A stretch of 64,000 bases of DNA from positions 250,501 through 314,500 of the forward strand of contig NZ_QEWQ01000003.1 of assembly GCF_003121845.1 (NCBI RefSeq). Direction: 5' to 3'. Origin of the DNA: Ignatzschineria ureiclastica (GTDB lineage: Bacteria > Pseudomonadota > Gammaproteobacteria > Cardiobacteriales > Wohlfahrtiimonadaceae). Shown piece after piece: positions 38,865-48,286 of this stretch (its first letter is position 1; each line of letters starts with the position of its first letter). The translations under genes and the position numbers were made by a program. The notes beneath the pieces were generated by a model. The model saw nothing but the letters and a program-made list of their open reading frames with translations, had not been told where the DNA came from and ran no database searches.

Positions 38865-38898
38865 AAAGCCACGGAAAACGCGTTCCCGTGGCTTTTTG
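38865..38898. terminator. terminator between rpsA and ihfB
   Basis: AAAGCCACGG pairs perfectly with CCGTGGCTTT around an 11-base loop. T-rich tracts follow on both strands (TTTTTG on plus; CTCTTTTG on minus). It lies 45 bases past the rpsA stop, so ihfB probably also has its own promoter. Confidence 0.8.
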
Positions 38899-38942
38899 AT
38901 TACATTTTTTTACACTTTATAGTGTTAGTTGAACTCGAACAA

Positions 38943-40610
38943 TTATTGTTGTTTTAATTGCTCTTTTAAGAGATCCCCAAATGTTGCACCAACTTGTTGG
39001 TCATTTGCATATTCAGCGATATCTTGTGCACTCACTTCGTCTACTGCTTTTACAGAAAGAACGATTGAGCGGTTACGGCGGTCAACGCTTACGAAACGAG
39101 CTTCAACTTCATCACCCACATTGTAAACGTTACGAACGTCTTCAACGCGCTCTGAAGAGATCTCTGATGCACGAAGGTTACCTTCAACACCATCACCAAG
39201 ATCAACAACTGCGTATTTTGCGTCAACTTCAGTTACAACACCTTTCACTAATGAACCTTTCTCATGTTCTGCTAAGAATGAAGAGAATGGGTCTTGATCA
39301 AGTTGTTTGATACCAAGAGAAATACGCTCACGGTCAGCATCCACTGCTAATACCATTGCTTCGATCTCGTCGCCACGATTGTATTCACGAATCGCTTCTT
39401 CTCCAGGAACACTCCAAGAGATATCAGATAAGTGAACAAGACCATCAATACCGCCTTCAAGGCCGATGAAAATACCGAAATCAGTGATTGATTTGATAGT
39501 ACCTTTGATCTTATCGTTTTTGTTGTATTTAACCGCAAACTCTTCCCAAGGATTAGGCATACATTGCTTCATACCAAGAGAGATACGACGACGTTCTTCA
39601 TCGATATCAAGTACAACTACGCCCACTTCTTCTCCAGCTGTAACAACTTTAGAAGGGTTAACGTTTTTGTTTGTCCAATCCATTTCAGATACGTGAACAA
39701 GACCTTCGATACCTGGTTCGATCTCAACAAAACAACCGTAATCAGTAATATTAGTAACTTTACCTTTGGTTTGAAGTCCTGCTGGGAAGCGCATTGCGAT
39801 ATCTTTCCATGGATCTTCACCAAGTTGTTTAAGACCTAGAGATACACGGTTACGTTCTTTGTCAAACTTAAGAAGTTTAACTTCGATCTCTTGGTTGATC
39901 TCAACGATTTCAGAAGGATGACGAACACGTTTCCAAGCCATATCAGTGATATGAAGAAGACCATCGATACCACCAAGGTCAATAAACGCACCGTAATCAG
40001 TGAGGTTTTTAACCACACCTTTAACCACATCGCCTTCCTCAAGATTTTTGAGAAGCTCTTCACGTTCTGCAGAATACTCTTCTTCAAGTACCGCACGGCG
40101 TGAAACAACGATGTTGTTACGCTTTTGATCAAGCTTAATAACTTTAAGCTCAAGCTCTTTACCTTCAAGGTAAGCGATATCACGAACAGGGCGAACATCT
40201 ACTAATGAACCAGGTAAGAACGCGCGCTCTGTACCGATATCCACAGTAAAACCACCTTTAACGCGACCAGAGATAACACCTTTAATGATTTCATCATTTT
40301 CAAGTTTTTTCTCAAGGAACGCCCAAACTTCTGCACGTTTCGCTTTCTCACGAGAAAGACGTGTTTCACCGAAACCATCTTCAAGTGATTCAAGGACAAC
40401 ATCAACTTTATCGCCAACTTGAACTTCTAACTCACCATTCAAATCTTGGAATTGTTCAGCAGGGATACGACCTTCACTTTTAAGGCCCGCATCAACAATT
40501 ACAAAACCGTTTTCGATTTTAACAACTGTTGCTTTAATGATTCCACCGATTTCACGTGCTTGTTCTTCGGCAATTGATTGTTCAAATAAATCTGCAAAAC
40601 TTAATGACAT
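38943..40610 (-). CDS. rpsA: 30S ribosomal protein S1
   Basis: Large RNA-binding protein of the small subunit, needed to start translation of structured messages. Six S1 (OB-fold) repeats at about 21-87, 105-171, 192-260, 277-347, 364-434 and 451-520, the later ones with [20 protein letters not shown]-type starts. 555 residues, normal length. It lies between cmk and ihfB. The 247-base leader contains a terminator-like hairpin, which may also relate to the autogenous control known for E. coli rpsA. Confidence 0.98.
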   Translation of the reverse strand: MSLSFADLFEQSIAEEQAREIGGIIKATVVKIENGFVIVDAGLKSEGRIPAEQFQDLNGELEVQVGDKVDVVLESLEDGFGETRLSREKAKRAEVWAFLEKKLENDEIIKGVISGRVKGGFTVDIGTERAFLPGSLVDVRPVRDIAYLEGKELELKVIKLDQKRNNIVVSRRAVLEEEYSAEREELLKNLEEGDVVKGVVKNLTDYGAFIDLGGIDGLLHITDMAWKRVRHPSEIVEINQEIEVKLLKFDKERNRVSLGLKQLGEDPWKDIAMRFPAGLQTKGKVTNITDYGCFVEIEPGIEGLVHVSEMDWTNKNVNPSKVVTAGEEVGVVVLDIDEERRRISLGMKQCMPNPWEEFAVKYNKNDKIKGTIKSITDFGIFIGLEGGIDGLVHLSDISWSVPGEEAIREYNRGDEIEAMVLAVDADRERISLGIKQLDQDPFSSFLAEHEKGSLVKGVVTEVDAKYAVVDLGDGVEGNLRASEISSERVEDVRNVYNVGDEVEARFVSVDRRNRSIVLSVKAVDEVSAQDIAEYANDQQVGATFGDLLKEQLKQQ

Positions 40611-40710
40611 ATATATTTAAAATGCATAGGCCACGTTGGATCAGATAGGATCTCGATTCTATCGTTTCAAAGATCACTGTGATCTGCCTACGACTTGTTT
40701 AAGGGTAATA

Positions 40711-40755
40711 AAAAATCATAGATCGAATGAGATTATTCTCGTGAAGTGATCTATG
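40711..40755 (-). terminator. hairpin with T-run in the rpsA leader (terminator or attenuator)
   Basis: On the minus strand CATAGATC pairs with GATCTATG, with an inner GAGA/TCTC pairing, followed by ATTTTTTATT. It lies 103 bases past the cmk stop and 100 bases before rpsA, so it either ends cmk or attenuates read-through into rpsA. Confidence 0.65.
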
Positions 40756-40857
40756 AAACCTGCTTTTTATCCTAGGAACCACAAGGGGAATACCTATTAT
40801 TCTCCGCTTTAAAATGCTATTACTCAACGTTGAACACATCAGCGTTATACAAATAGA

Positions 40858-41529
40858 CTAATTAGGGAAACGCTCTACGACCGCATCCCACGCTTTTTGT
40901 AAAACCTCTGCCACTGTTAAGTGGGAAGTATCAATAATGAGTGCATCCTCTGCAGCGACTAAAGGCGAGGCTGACCGCGTCCGATCTCGCTCATCTCTTG
41001 CTTCTACCTCGGATAAAATCTGCTCTATATTAGCGCAAATACCGCTTTCTAACAACTGTTTATGCCGTCTTTTTGCTCGCTCTGTTGCACTCGCTGTCAA
41101 AAAAAGCTTCAAAGGTGCTGTAGGAAAGACCACTGTTCCCATATCCCGACCATCTGCAATCAGCCCTGGCATCTGTGCAAAATCTCGTTGTCGCTGCAAT
41201 AAATGACTGCGAACTTTAGGATGTTTTGCGACAATCGAGGCCATATTTCCGGTTGTTTCAGCCCGCACTTTACCGGTTACTTTTTTCACACCAAGATAGA
41301 TCTCTAACCCCCCATTTTCAATCTTAAAGGTTAAAGGTAGATTCATTGCAAGACCCGCGACCTCATCTTCTGCTTCAAGATCGATATTTTGAGATTCTGC
41401 AAAAATAGCTAGCGCCCGATAAATTGCACCAGAATCTAAAAAATGCCAACCTAATTTTTGAGCTAATTGTAACGATAGCGTGCCCTTCCCGACCCCACTT
41501 GGGCCATCTACTGTAATAATATTTTGCAT
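40858..41529 (-). CDS. cmk: cytidylate kinase
   Basis: Phosphorylates CMP and dCMP. P-loop VDGPSGVGKGTLSLQLAQKL, the FLDSGAIYRALA segment that binds the substrate, and DGRDMGTVVFP are intact. 223 residues, normal length. First gene of cmk-rpsA-ihfB; read divergently from hemC across 277 bases. Confidence 0.96.
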   Translation of the reverse strand: MQNIITVDGPSGVGKGTLSLQLAQKLGWHFLDSGAIYRALAIFAESQNIDLEAEDEVAGLAMNLPLTFKIENGGLEIYLGVKKVTGKVRAETTGNMASIVAKHPKVRSHLLQRQRDFAQMPGLIADGRDMGTVVFPTAPLKLFLTASATERAKRRHKQLLESGICANIEQILSEVEARDERDRTRSASPLVAAEDALIIDTSHLTVAEVLQKAWDAVVERFPN

Positions 41530-41806
41530 AGATCTATCCTAGTTGTTATGAAATCTATTTTTATCAAAGATTCTGTCACAGCGCTTTTTCAGGAACTTTC
41601 CATCCATGAAAGCACTATTATTGTCCACTTTATGCTATCCTAATAGCCGTATCGATTTTTAATAAATCAATTATAAAGACGTATATCAATACATCTACCA
41701 AATACGTATAAACACACTGTTAAATGTAGCATATTTTGGCTGAAAGCGTGGTTTTACCCCTGATTTTTAGCCACTATGATTACAAAACACTGATAGGATC
41801 TATTTC

Positions 41807-42736
41807 ATGAAATTAACCATTGCAACGCGCGAAAGCCCTCTTGCTCTTTGGCAAGCCAATCATGTAAAAGCCACGCTTTTAAAACACTTTCCAGATCTAC
41901 AAGTAGAACTTCTAGGAATGACCACGAAAGGCGATCAGCTTCTCTCTTCTCCACTCAGTAAAATTGGTGGGAAAGGCCTCTTTATCAAAGAGCTTGAAGT
42001 CGCAATGTTAGAAGGCCATGCCGATATTGCGGTACATTCTATGAAAGATGTCCCTATGGCTTCTCAATTACCTGATGGCTTATCCGTACCGGTTATTATG
42101 AAACGGGAAGATCCCCGCGATGCGCTTGTTTCAAGACATTATACTTCTCTTGAATCACTGCCAAAAGGGGCTATTGTGGGTTCTTGCTCCCTACGCCGTC
42201 GCGCACAAATTCAAGCACTCCGTCCTGATCTTGTTCTAAAAGATTTACGAGGCAACGTCAATACACGCTTACAAAAGCTCGATAATGGTGAATTTGATGC
42301 CATTATCCTTGCAGCTGCAGGACTTAAACGCCTTGGTTTCCAAGATCAAATTAGTGAATATTTAGCAGATACAGTCTCCCTACCGGCCGTTGGACAAGGC
42401 GCCATTGGTATTGAGTGTAAATCAGATAATGAAGCGGTATTAGAGCTCATTATGGCCCTTAATGATCTAGATACTGCTATTTGTGTGAAAGCTGAACGAG
42501 CATTTAATGCAAGACTCAATGGTGGTTGCCAAGCACCTATCGCTGGCTTTGCACAATTAACTGAGTCTGGCCTCTATCTTCGTGGATTAGTGGGCGACTT
42601 AGATCATGGCACTATTTTATTCCATGAAATCACAGGACGCCCTGAAGATGCTGAAGCCATTGGAACAGCGCTTGCCGATCATCTATTAGCGCAGGGAGCA
42701 AAAGAGATTCTGGACAAGATCTATGGACAAGCTTAA
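41807..42736 (+). CDS. hemC: porphobilinogen deaminase (hydroxymethylbilane synthase)
   Basis: Joins four porphobilinogen units into hydroxymethylbilane for heme. The cofactor-bearing Cys is in [26 protein letters not shown] and [14 protein letters not shown] bind the chain. 309 residues. ATAGGA ribosome site. Its end overlaps the hemD start by 14 bases. Confidence 0.97.
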   Translation: MKLTIATRESPLALWQANHVKATLLKHFPDLQVELLGMTTKGDQLLSSPLSKIGGKGLFIKELEVAMLEGHADIAVHSMKDVPMASQLPDGLSVPVIMKREDPRDALVSRHYTSLESLPKGAIVGSCSLRRRAQIQALRPDLVLKDLRGNVNTRLQKLDNGEFDAIILAAAGLKRLGFQDQISEYLADTVSLPAVGQGAIGIECKSDNEAVLELIMALNDLDTAICVKAERAFNARLNGGCQAPIAGFAQLTESGLYLRGLVGDLDHGTILFHEITGRPEDAEAIGTALADHLLAQGAKEILDKIYGQA

Positions 42737-45155
42737 GCAAGCTAATAGTAACCTCTCCCCTTCAGAGATCGGCATTATCGTCACACGCCCTGAAGGGCAA
42801 GGTCTATGGCTAATAGAAAAAATCAATCAAAGCGGAATGCAGGCATTCTCACTGCCGGGTTTTACTATTGAACCCACAACGCATACCGCTGAAATTGAAG
42901 AGGCTAAAGCGCAGATAACACAATATGATTATCTGCTCTTTACAAGTCCCAATGCGGTTAAATATGCCGATTACTTTCAGATTCCCTTTGATAAAATAAA
43001 GGGCTGTATAGCACTTGGTCGGGGTACTGAACGTGCCCTACGGGCATTCCTAACGCAAACCAAGATTATTACTGCACCGAAGCCTTATACCTCTGAGGCA
43101 TTAATTGCCTTACTCAAGAAGCAGCGCCTTGTAAAAAATCGATCAGTCCTCATCATGAGTGGCGAGGGCGGCCGTAGATTATTGGCAAAAGCTATCATCA
43201 ATCTCGGTGGACAAGCTCGATATTGTGATCTCTATTATCGGAAAGCACCTGTTAACCCTGACTTTTTCGCTATTACTAGGTTTGAGAATAGACAAGATAG
43301 TAAGAAAAAAGCCCTCTACCTTGTCATATCAAGCCAAGAAGCTTTTCATAATTTACTCCCTGAAATAACAAAAAATAACGTGCGATCCTCGATAAATGGC
43401 GTATTTGTCGCTAGCGATCGTTTACAAAACATTGTAAAATCAGAAGGATTTGAGAATATTATTGTCGCTAAATCGGCACTTGAAAGTGACCTTTGGCAGG
43501 CTATTGAGATGCAATTACTCTCTCAAACTCCTAATTTGGACTCCCCTTTAACGATCTCATCTGATAATGATAAGGAGCTCTCTATGACTAAAAAAGAGCA
43601 AAAGCAGAACAAAAACCGCGCAACTGAAAATAAGGTTGCGACCTCTTCTGAAAATACCGCAGAAATCACAACAAATGCAGCTGAAACAAGTGATGCAGCC
43701 GTGGTTGATGATGCTAAAACACCAGAAATGGTAGCTAAAGCAACGCCAAAAACAGAAGACGTGGTTGATACTGTAGCGCAGGATGAGGCTACATCAAACG
43801 ATAATAGGGATATTAAAGAAGCAATCACTCAAGAAAACATCAGTAATGCTAATGATGAGCAGTTTGATGGGAATGATCAAGGCTCTACACCACCGCCTAT
43901 CACACCGCAAGCAACAGCACACGCTTCTAGCGGCGGTGGAAAAGTAGTGGGCTATATTGCACTCTTAGTCGCACTTGCCTCTGCCGGCGTGAGTGGATTT
44001 ACTTACTATCAAAGTACACTCGGTCAAGATGACCAGCTCACAGGACTTAAAAGTTCATTACAGAGCAATCAGAGCGATCTACAAACACTGACGACAAACT
44101 TCAGCAAGCTTCAATCAGAATTGAACACCCTGAAATCAACGGCAAATAAAGCTGCTTCTACCCCTTCTGCTGATGATTCTGTTCAAGGGCAAGTTACACT
44201 GCTTGCACAGAAATATGATTCACTCAATGATGCTTTGGCACAATCTGCAAAAGGCTTACAAGGTCAACTCGATACACTGAAGACAGCACAGCAAGCATTA
44301 GAAGAGAAAACAACACAGATTGATAATATTGCTAAAGTTAGCGATCAAGCCATTACCATTGCGAATAGCTTTGATAAGAAGCTTGCAGAGCAAGACCTCA
44401 AACAAGCTGTTGTTTTAGATGAAGCGAAAGAGCTGATCACCACGATTAAGAGCATTACCGATCTTGAACTACTTCGCACAACAGAAGTGGACTATCTCCT
44501 TAAAATTGCCGTTCAAAAAGTAGAATACGATAGGGATTATAAAGGCGCTGCGGATCTTTTAACGACGGCCATTGATCGTCTTGGTCAAATCAATAGCATT
44601 AACTTTACAGAAACAAAGCAGCTCTTAGAATCTAATATCGCCGATCTAAAAGCACTCAATCCTGTTGATATGATGATGATTACAGAGCGTCTTGAAAAAG
44701 TGGTCTCACTTGTGCAACATGCGCCACTTAAGAGCGATAGCGCACTTGTAAACCTCAAAAAAGAGATCTTTGATCAGCCTACTGATGAGGGCAATTCTTG
44801 GGGAGATAAGCTTCATAACTCACTCAAGCACCTCATTGTGATCGAAGATAAACGTGCCGATGTGCCTGAGCTTATGGCAAAAGAGGATCGTTTCTTCTTA
44901 GTACAAAATATTCAGCTCGAATTAACATCCGCTAAAATCGCTGCGCAACAGGATCAATTTGATCTCTTTGATCATTCATTAGATACCGTCAAATCTTGGA
45001 TTACCACCTATTTCGATGAAGATAATGCAGATGTTCGTGAAGCATTAAAACAACTACAGTGGATGCTTGATGCCAAATTTGATACAACACCACCAAATAT
45101 CCAACGAACCTTAACTGATTTCGAAGCAACTCTTCGAGCGTATAAAGGAGCGTAA
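42723..45155 (+). CDS. hemDX: fused uroporphyrinogen-III synthase (HemD) and HemX
   Basis: One uninterrupted frame of 810 residues. Residues 1-~265 are HemD ([34 protein letters not shown]), which cyclises hydroxymethylbilane to uroporphyrinogen III. From residue 288 the sequence is HemX: a Lys/Thr/Glu-rich cytosolic segment, one membrane helix (407-429, [19 protein letters not shown]), a coiled coil and the periplasmic HemX domain. In E. coli these are separate genes. An internal AAGGAG followed six bases later by ATG (43584) would also allow HemX alone to be made (523 residues). The HemX role is not firmly known. No sequencing-error sign is visible. Confidence 0.9.
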   Translation: MDKLKQANSNLSPSEIGIIVTRPEGQGLWLIEKINQSGMQAFSLPGFTIEPTTHTAEIEEAKAQITQYDYLLFTSPNAVKYADYFQIPFDKIKGCIALGRGTERALRAFLTQTKIITAPKPYTSEALIALLKKQRLVKNRSVLIMSGEGGRRLLAKAIINLGGQARYCDLYYRKAPVNPDFFAITRFENRQDSKKKALYLVISSQEAFHNLLPEITKNNVRSSINGVFVASDRLQNIVKSEGFENIIVAKSALESDLWQAIEMQLLSQTPNLDSPLTISSDNDKELSMTKKEQKQNKNRATENKVATSSENTAEITTNAAETSDAAVVDDAKTPEMVAKATPKTEDVVDTVAQDEATSNDNRDIKEAITQENISNANDEQFDGNDQGSTPPPITPQATAHASSGGGKVVGYIALLVALASAGVSGFTYYQSTLGQDDQLTGLKSSLQSNQSDLQTLTTNFSKLQSELNTLKSTANKAASTPSADDSVQGQVTLLAQKYDSLNDALAQSAKGLQGQLDTLKTAQQALEEKTTQIDNIAKVSDQAITIANSFDKKLAEQDLKQAVVLDEAKELITTIKSITDLELLRTTEVDYLLKIAVQKVEYDRDYKGAADLLTTAIDRLGQINSINFTETKQLLESNIADLKALNPVDMMMITERLEKVVSLVQHAPLKSDSALVNLKKEIFDQPTDEGNSWGDKLHNSLKHLIVIEDKRADVPELMAKEDRFFLVQNIQLELTSAKIAAQQDQFDLFDHSLDTVKSWITTYFDEDNADVREALKQLQWMLDAKFDTTPPNIQRTLTDFEATLRAYKGA
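43572..43586 (+). promoter_or_regulatory. internal ribosome-binding site and start for HemX
   Basis: AAGGAG at 43572-43577, spacer CTCTCT, then ATG at 43584, in frame with the upstream HemD part. It is better than the site in front of hemD itself. It suggests that both a fusion and free HemX may be produced, or that the fusion arose recently by loss of the hemD stop. Confidence 0.7.
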
Positions 45156-45157
45156 TC

Positions 45158-46639
45158 ATGGGACGATTATTGAAAACCCTAGGCTGGATTATTTTAATCC
45201 CAATCCTCGCCATTTTACTCTTTTACACTGTAAAAGATGATACGGGACAGGTACTGATTACCGGTACTTTTCCACTCATTGGTCCAAAGACAATTCATAC
45301 CACAATTGTAGGGGGATTGCTGCTTGCCGCTATTGCAGTATTGATTATCTACGTCATTATTCGAGTAGTGATTACGATTATTAAAACACCACACCATTTA
45401 CGGCGTTTTTCACTGAATCGAAAAGCACGAACAGCAGACAAAAAATTTGCTCAAGCGGAGATTGCATTACTCGAAAATAAACCTGATGTTGCGGAAGATC
45501 TCTTCTTGACGGCAGCAAAAGGGAGTAAAAGCCCTAATCTCTGCTATGTAGGTGCGGCACGAGCAGCTCAATTATTAGGGAAAGAAGATCGCCGGGATCG
45601 TTATTTACGGGAAATCGATCTTTCTGGATCTAAACATGATCGTGAAATTGCAGAAATTAAACGCGCAGAGATTCTTATCGAAGCAGATGAGAGTGATAAA
45701 GCTGAAAAGCTGCTCAAAGATCTACTCTCACGCCATAAAAGCTTTCCTGCTGTGCTTATGCTGGGTGTTACACTACAACGTCAGGGTAAAAATGAAGAGT
45801 TATTCCGTTTACTTCCTGATCTACAGCGCGCAATTCCTCGTTTAACACCTTCTGAAGATGTTACGCAATTTACGCAAGATATCTACAAAGCACTCTTTGA
45901 TTATGCAAGTACGATTAGTCAAGATTCTGATCAACTTAAAATTGTCTGGAACCGCCTCCCGAAAGGTTTACAGCATGATCCTGATCTTTTAATCCATTAT
46001 GCCAATCGTCTGCTTGATGTGGGAGATACCAAACAAGCAGAAGGATTGTTGCGTAAAGAGATTAACCGCACACAAAATGATCGTTTAATCTTAGCTTATG
46101 CTCATCTCTATCGCGGAGATCAGCCTAAACTCCTCAAACATGCGAAACGTTTCCATGAGACGCAACCGGATAGTGCTATTACACAATACACATTAGCAAA
46201 TATGCTCTTTAGAAGTCAGCAATTTGAAGATGCTAAAACGCATCTATTAAAAACGATAGAGCTAGATTCACAATTTGCAAAAGCCTATCAACTACTCGGG
46301 GAAGTATTACTTGCTGAAGGGGATAAGGAAGGCGCATTAAAAGTCTTCCAGCAAGGGATTACGATCATGCTCAATGAACGACCTAAAGATGTAAAAGTCG
46401 TCGATGGTGAGCTGCTTATTGAATCTACTGACAAACTCGGTCATTCAAAAGCAGGAATCGAAGTCGTAGAAGGTGAAATTGTTGATGACACACAAAATGC
46501 CTCAACAATGGGAGCTGATAATGCAGAAACTGCAGAAAAATCAGAACCATCTGATGATCAATCTGATCCCACATCAGAGACAGCACCTGATAATACAATA
46601 GACAAAGTCAACAATCCCGATCCTCGTCGTTCGCTATAA
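45158..46639 (+). CDS. hemY: HemY family membrane protein with TPR repeats
   Basis: 493-residue inner-membrane protein of the hemCDXY operon. Two N-terminal helices (about 5-25 and 45-72, the second LLLAAIAVLIIYVIIRVVI) are followed by the HemY N-domain and tetratricopeptide-like helices (e.g. AITQYTLANMLFRSQQFEDA, AKAYQLLGEVLLAEGD). The last ~60 residues are an acidic, Ser/Asp-rich tail not typical of E. coli HemY. AAAGGAG ribosome site, 2 bases after the hemDX stop. Exact role in heme synthesis is not established. Confidence 0.93.
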   Translation: MGRLLKTLGWIILIPILAILLFYTVKDDTGQVLITGTFPLIGPKTIHTTIVGGLLLAAIAVLIIYVIIRVVITIIKTPHHLRRFSLNRKARTADKKFAQAEIALLENKPDVAEDLFLTAAKGSKSPNLCYVGAARAAQLLGKEDRRDRYLREIDLSGSKHDREIAEIKRAEILIEADESDKAEKLLKDLLSRHKSFPAVLMLGVTLQRQGKNEELFRLLPDLQRAIPRLTPSEDVTQFTQDIYKALFDYASTISQDSDQLKIVWNRLPKGLQHDPDLLIHYANRLLDVGDTKQAEGLLRKEINRTQNDRLILAYAHLYRGDQPKLLKHAKRFHETQPDSAITQYTLANMLFRSQQFEDAKTHLLKTIELDSQFAKAYQLLGEVLLAEGDKEGALKVFQQGITIMLNERPKDVKVVDGELLIESTDKLGHSKAGIEVVEGEIVDDTQNASTMGADNAETAEKSEPSDDQSDPTSETAPDNTIDKVNNPDPRRSL

Positions 46640-46663
46640 ATCGACAAGGTGATCATAAAAATT

Positions 46664-46699
46664 AAATCCTAAGATTTCCTGAGAATCTTAGGATTTTTT
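46664..46699 (+). terminator. terminator of the hem operon
   Basis: AAATCCTAAGATT pairs perfectly with AATCTTAGGATTT around TCCTGAG, followed by TTT. The dispersed repeat copy G begins at the next base or two. Confidence 0.88.
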
Positions 46700-46700
46700 A

Positions 46701-46873
46701 TATAATAATATCGGTTCAAAATAAGTTTGTTTAAACGCCGGCGCATCGGCTGATCGAAGCAAGGAAGACGTTCTATCCAGCATCTTGCAAGTATTGTTTA
46801 GTACGGTTTTATATTTTTTTAAAATCCCGCAATAGCTGTTTAAAACCATTTTTCTTAAACCAAATTGACTATG
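46701..46873 (+). repeat. dispersed MITE-like element, copy G (full length, 173 bp)
   Basis: Left end TATAATAATATCGGTTCAAA; right end TCTTAAACCAAATTGACTAT. Internal words ACGCCGGCGCATCGG and TTGCAAGTATTGTTTAGTA are shared with copies A and C. It abuts the hem-operon terminator and occupies most of the 300-base gap before birA. Confidence 0.88.
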
Positions 46874-46939
46874 TCTTCAGCGGATCAAGCTAATTTCTTC
46901 CAGCAACTCCTTTCATACACCTTATTGACTTTCTTAACC

Positions 46940-48031
46940 TTATTGCCCTCGTAAAGAGTATTCACTCGAAGTAATTCTTTGAAGCCCCTCTTCTGTTTGT
47001 ACTAACAACGCACCATCTTGATCAATCCCCATTTCTCTTCCCTTACGGTATAACTCATCCCCTCGCCAGATTGCGATATCTTGCCCATAAAAATAGCTCT
47101 TATCAGGCCAAATTTGGGTAATATCCACAGGGTTTCTATCAGGATTAACGACCTCTTGCCATAGACGATAAAGCGCCGTAGTTAATGCGGCGACTAAAAT
47201 ATTGCGATCAATGGGTTCCCCCACAATCTCTTCACAAGCAATAGGATTATTGTTTAACCCCTTTTGCGATCCCTGTATCGATTTCGTAAGAGGCTGATGA
47301 TTATTAACACCAATGCCAATCACAACGACAATCCCTTGAGCGGTAATCTTTGTTTCCACTAAAATACCGGCGAGCTTTCGACTTTGATACCAAATATCAT
47401 TAGGCCATTTAAGCTTAATATCTTTCAGCCCCATATTACGCAGTGTATCTAATAAAATAATGCCTACCCGCACACTCAGACTCGGCAAAAGATCTATCGC
47501 AGTTAAGGGGAATTGTACTCTCAAGGAAAAATAGAGATTGACCGCCAATGGCGAAATCCACTGCTTCTCTCTTCTCCCTCTACCACTTTGCTGCATCTCT
47601 GCAACAGCAATCGCAATTGGCACAATCTTTTCTGCAGAATCGACATTTAGCGTCAATAGATCCGCATTTGTCGATTCCGTTATAAAGTTGTTCAAAATGG
47701 AACATTGCTGATTAATAATCGGAGGCAGGTAACTACGAATTTCAGCTTCATCAAGTGGCTGATAGCGTTTAAGCGTCGTGATAGTTGGAGGAAGATTGCC
47801 ATTATGACCGGAATCAAATTCAAAAATCGTACTCTGCTTGGCTAACCATTGACTGCTTGCTATCGCCTGTTCGAGTGATAAGGGGATTTGATGAGATATT
47901 AATAATGCTGGCAAGGCATAGGATTCTCGCTCTGAAAGATAAGGAAAAAGCAAACTAGCCCCTTGAATAACAGGAGTATTGATAGCGTGATCTTTTTCCA
48001 CTGCCTCTATTAAATTCTTTTGCTCATCCAT
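46940..48031 (-). CDS. birA: biotin-[acetyl-CoA-carboxylase] ligase
   Basis: Activates biotin with ATP and attaches it to the carboxylase carrier protein. The catalytic core (~115-363) has ITESTNADLL, the biotinyl-AMP loop QQSGRGRREKQW, NLYFSLRV, LKWPNDIW, and the SH3-like C-terminal domain. The ~115 N-terminal residues occupy the place of the BirA helix-turn-helix, but I cannot recognise a normal HTH there, so repressor function is doubtful. 363 residues versus 321 in E. coli. Weak ribosome site. Confidence 0.9.
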   Translation of the reverse strand: MDEQKNLIEAVEKDHAINTPVIQGASLLFPYLSERESYALPALLISHQIPLSLEQAIASSQWLAKQSTIFEFDSGHNGNLPPTITTLKRYQPLDEAEIRSYLPPIINQQCSILNNFITESTNADLLTLNVDSAEKIVPIAIAVAEMQQSGRGRREKQWISPLAVNLYFSLRVQFPLTAIDLLPSLSVRVGIILLDTLRNMGLKDIKLKWPNDIWYQSRKLAGILVETKITAQGIVVVIGIGVNNHQPLTKSIQGSQKGLNNNPIACEEIVGEPIDRNILVAALTTALYRLWQEVVNPDRNPVDITQIWPDKSYFYGQDIAIWRGDELYRKGREMGIDQDGALLVQTEEGLQRITSSEYSLRGQ

Positions 48032-48063
48032 CGTTGCTACCCTTTTCTCTAACTATATCCCAT

Positions 48064-48091
48064 AAAAAAGAGCGCTCAATTGAGCACTCTT
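48064..48091 (-). terminator. terminator of the ppk1-aminotransferase unit
   Basis: On the minus strand AAGAG.GCTCA pairs with TGAGC.CTCTT around a short loop, followed by six T residues. It lies 60 bases past the stop of the 33-residue peptide gene. Confidence 0.82.
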
Positions 48092-48150
48092 CTACGATTG
48101 TGAATGACCATTCAACATTGATCAACCAATCAATGGTCACGCTTCTCGAT

Positions 48151-48252
48151 TTAGCTAAAGAAGATCACGCTAAATAGTAAAAGCCAACCAACAACACAAA
48201 GACCACCGATAATAAAGAGTGGCAATCTATATAAAAATACACTTTCTGACAT
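48151..48252 (-). CDS. 33-residue hydrophobic small protein
   Basis: An ATG preceded by AAGGGGAAGTC, a good ribosome site, opens a 33-codon frame ending in TAA. The product starts MSESVFLYR, then has one hydrophobic stretch (PLFIIGGLCVVGWLLLFSVI) and ends IFFS; it is predicted to be a single-helix inner-membrane peptide with a short cytosolic N-terminus. It lies 34 bases after the aminotransferase stop and before the unit's terminator, so it is transcribed last in ppk1-SLC13-aminotransferase-peptide. I do not recognise it. It is not the cytochrome bd peptide CydX by sequence. Confidence 0.6.
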   Translation of the reverse strand: MSESVFLYRLPLFIIGGLCVVGWLLLFSVIFFS

Positions 48253-48286
48253 GACTTCCCCTTCTTGTTCAGGAAATAAATACTAA

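Noticed and set aside
38981-40417. Several open frames overlapping rpsA in other frames
   Set aside because: rpsA is unmistakable; the overlapping frames have low-complexity products and come from its codon bias.
4990-46873. Dispersed repeats as CRISPR or as complete insertion sequences
   Set aside because: Copies are kilobases apart with no regular spacers, and none carries a transposase frame.
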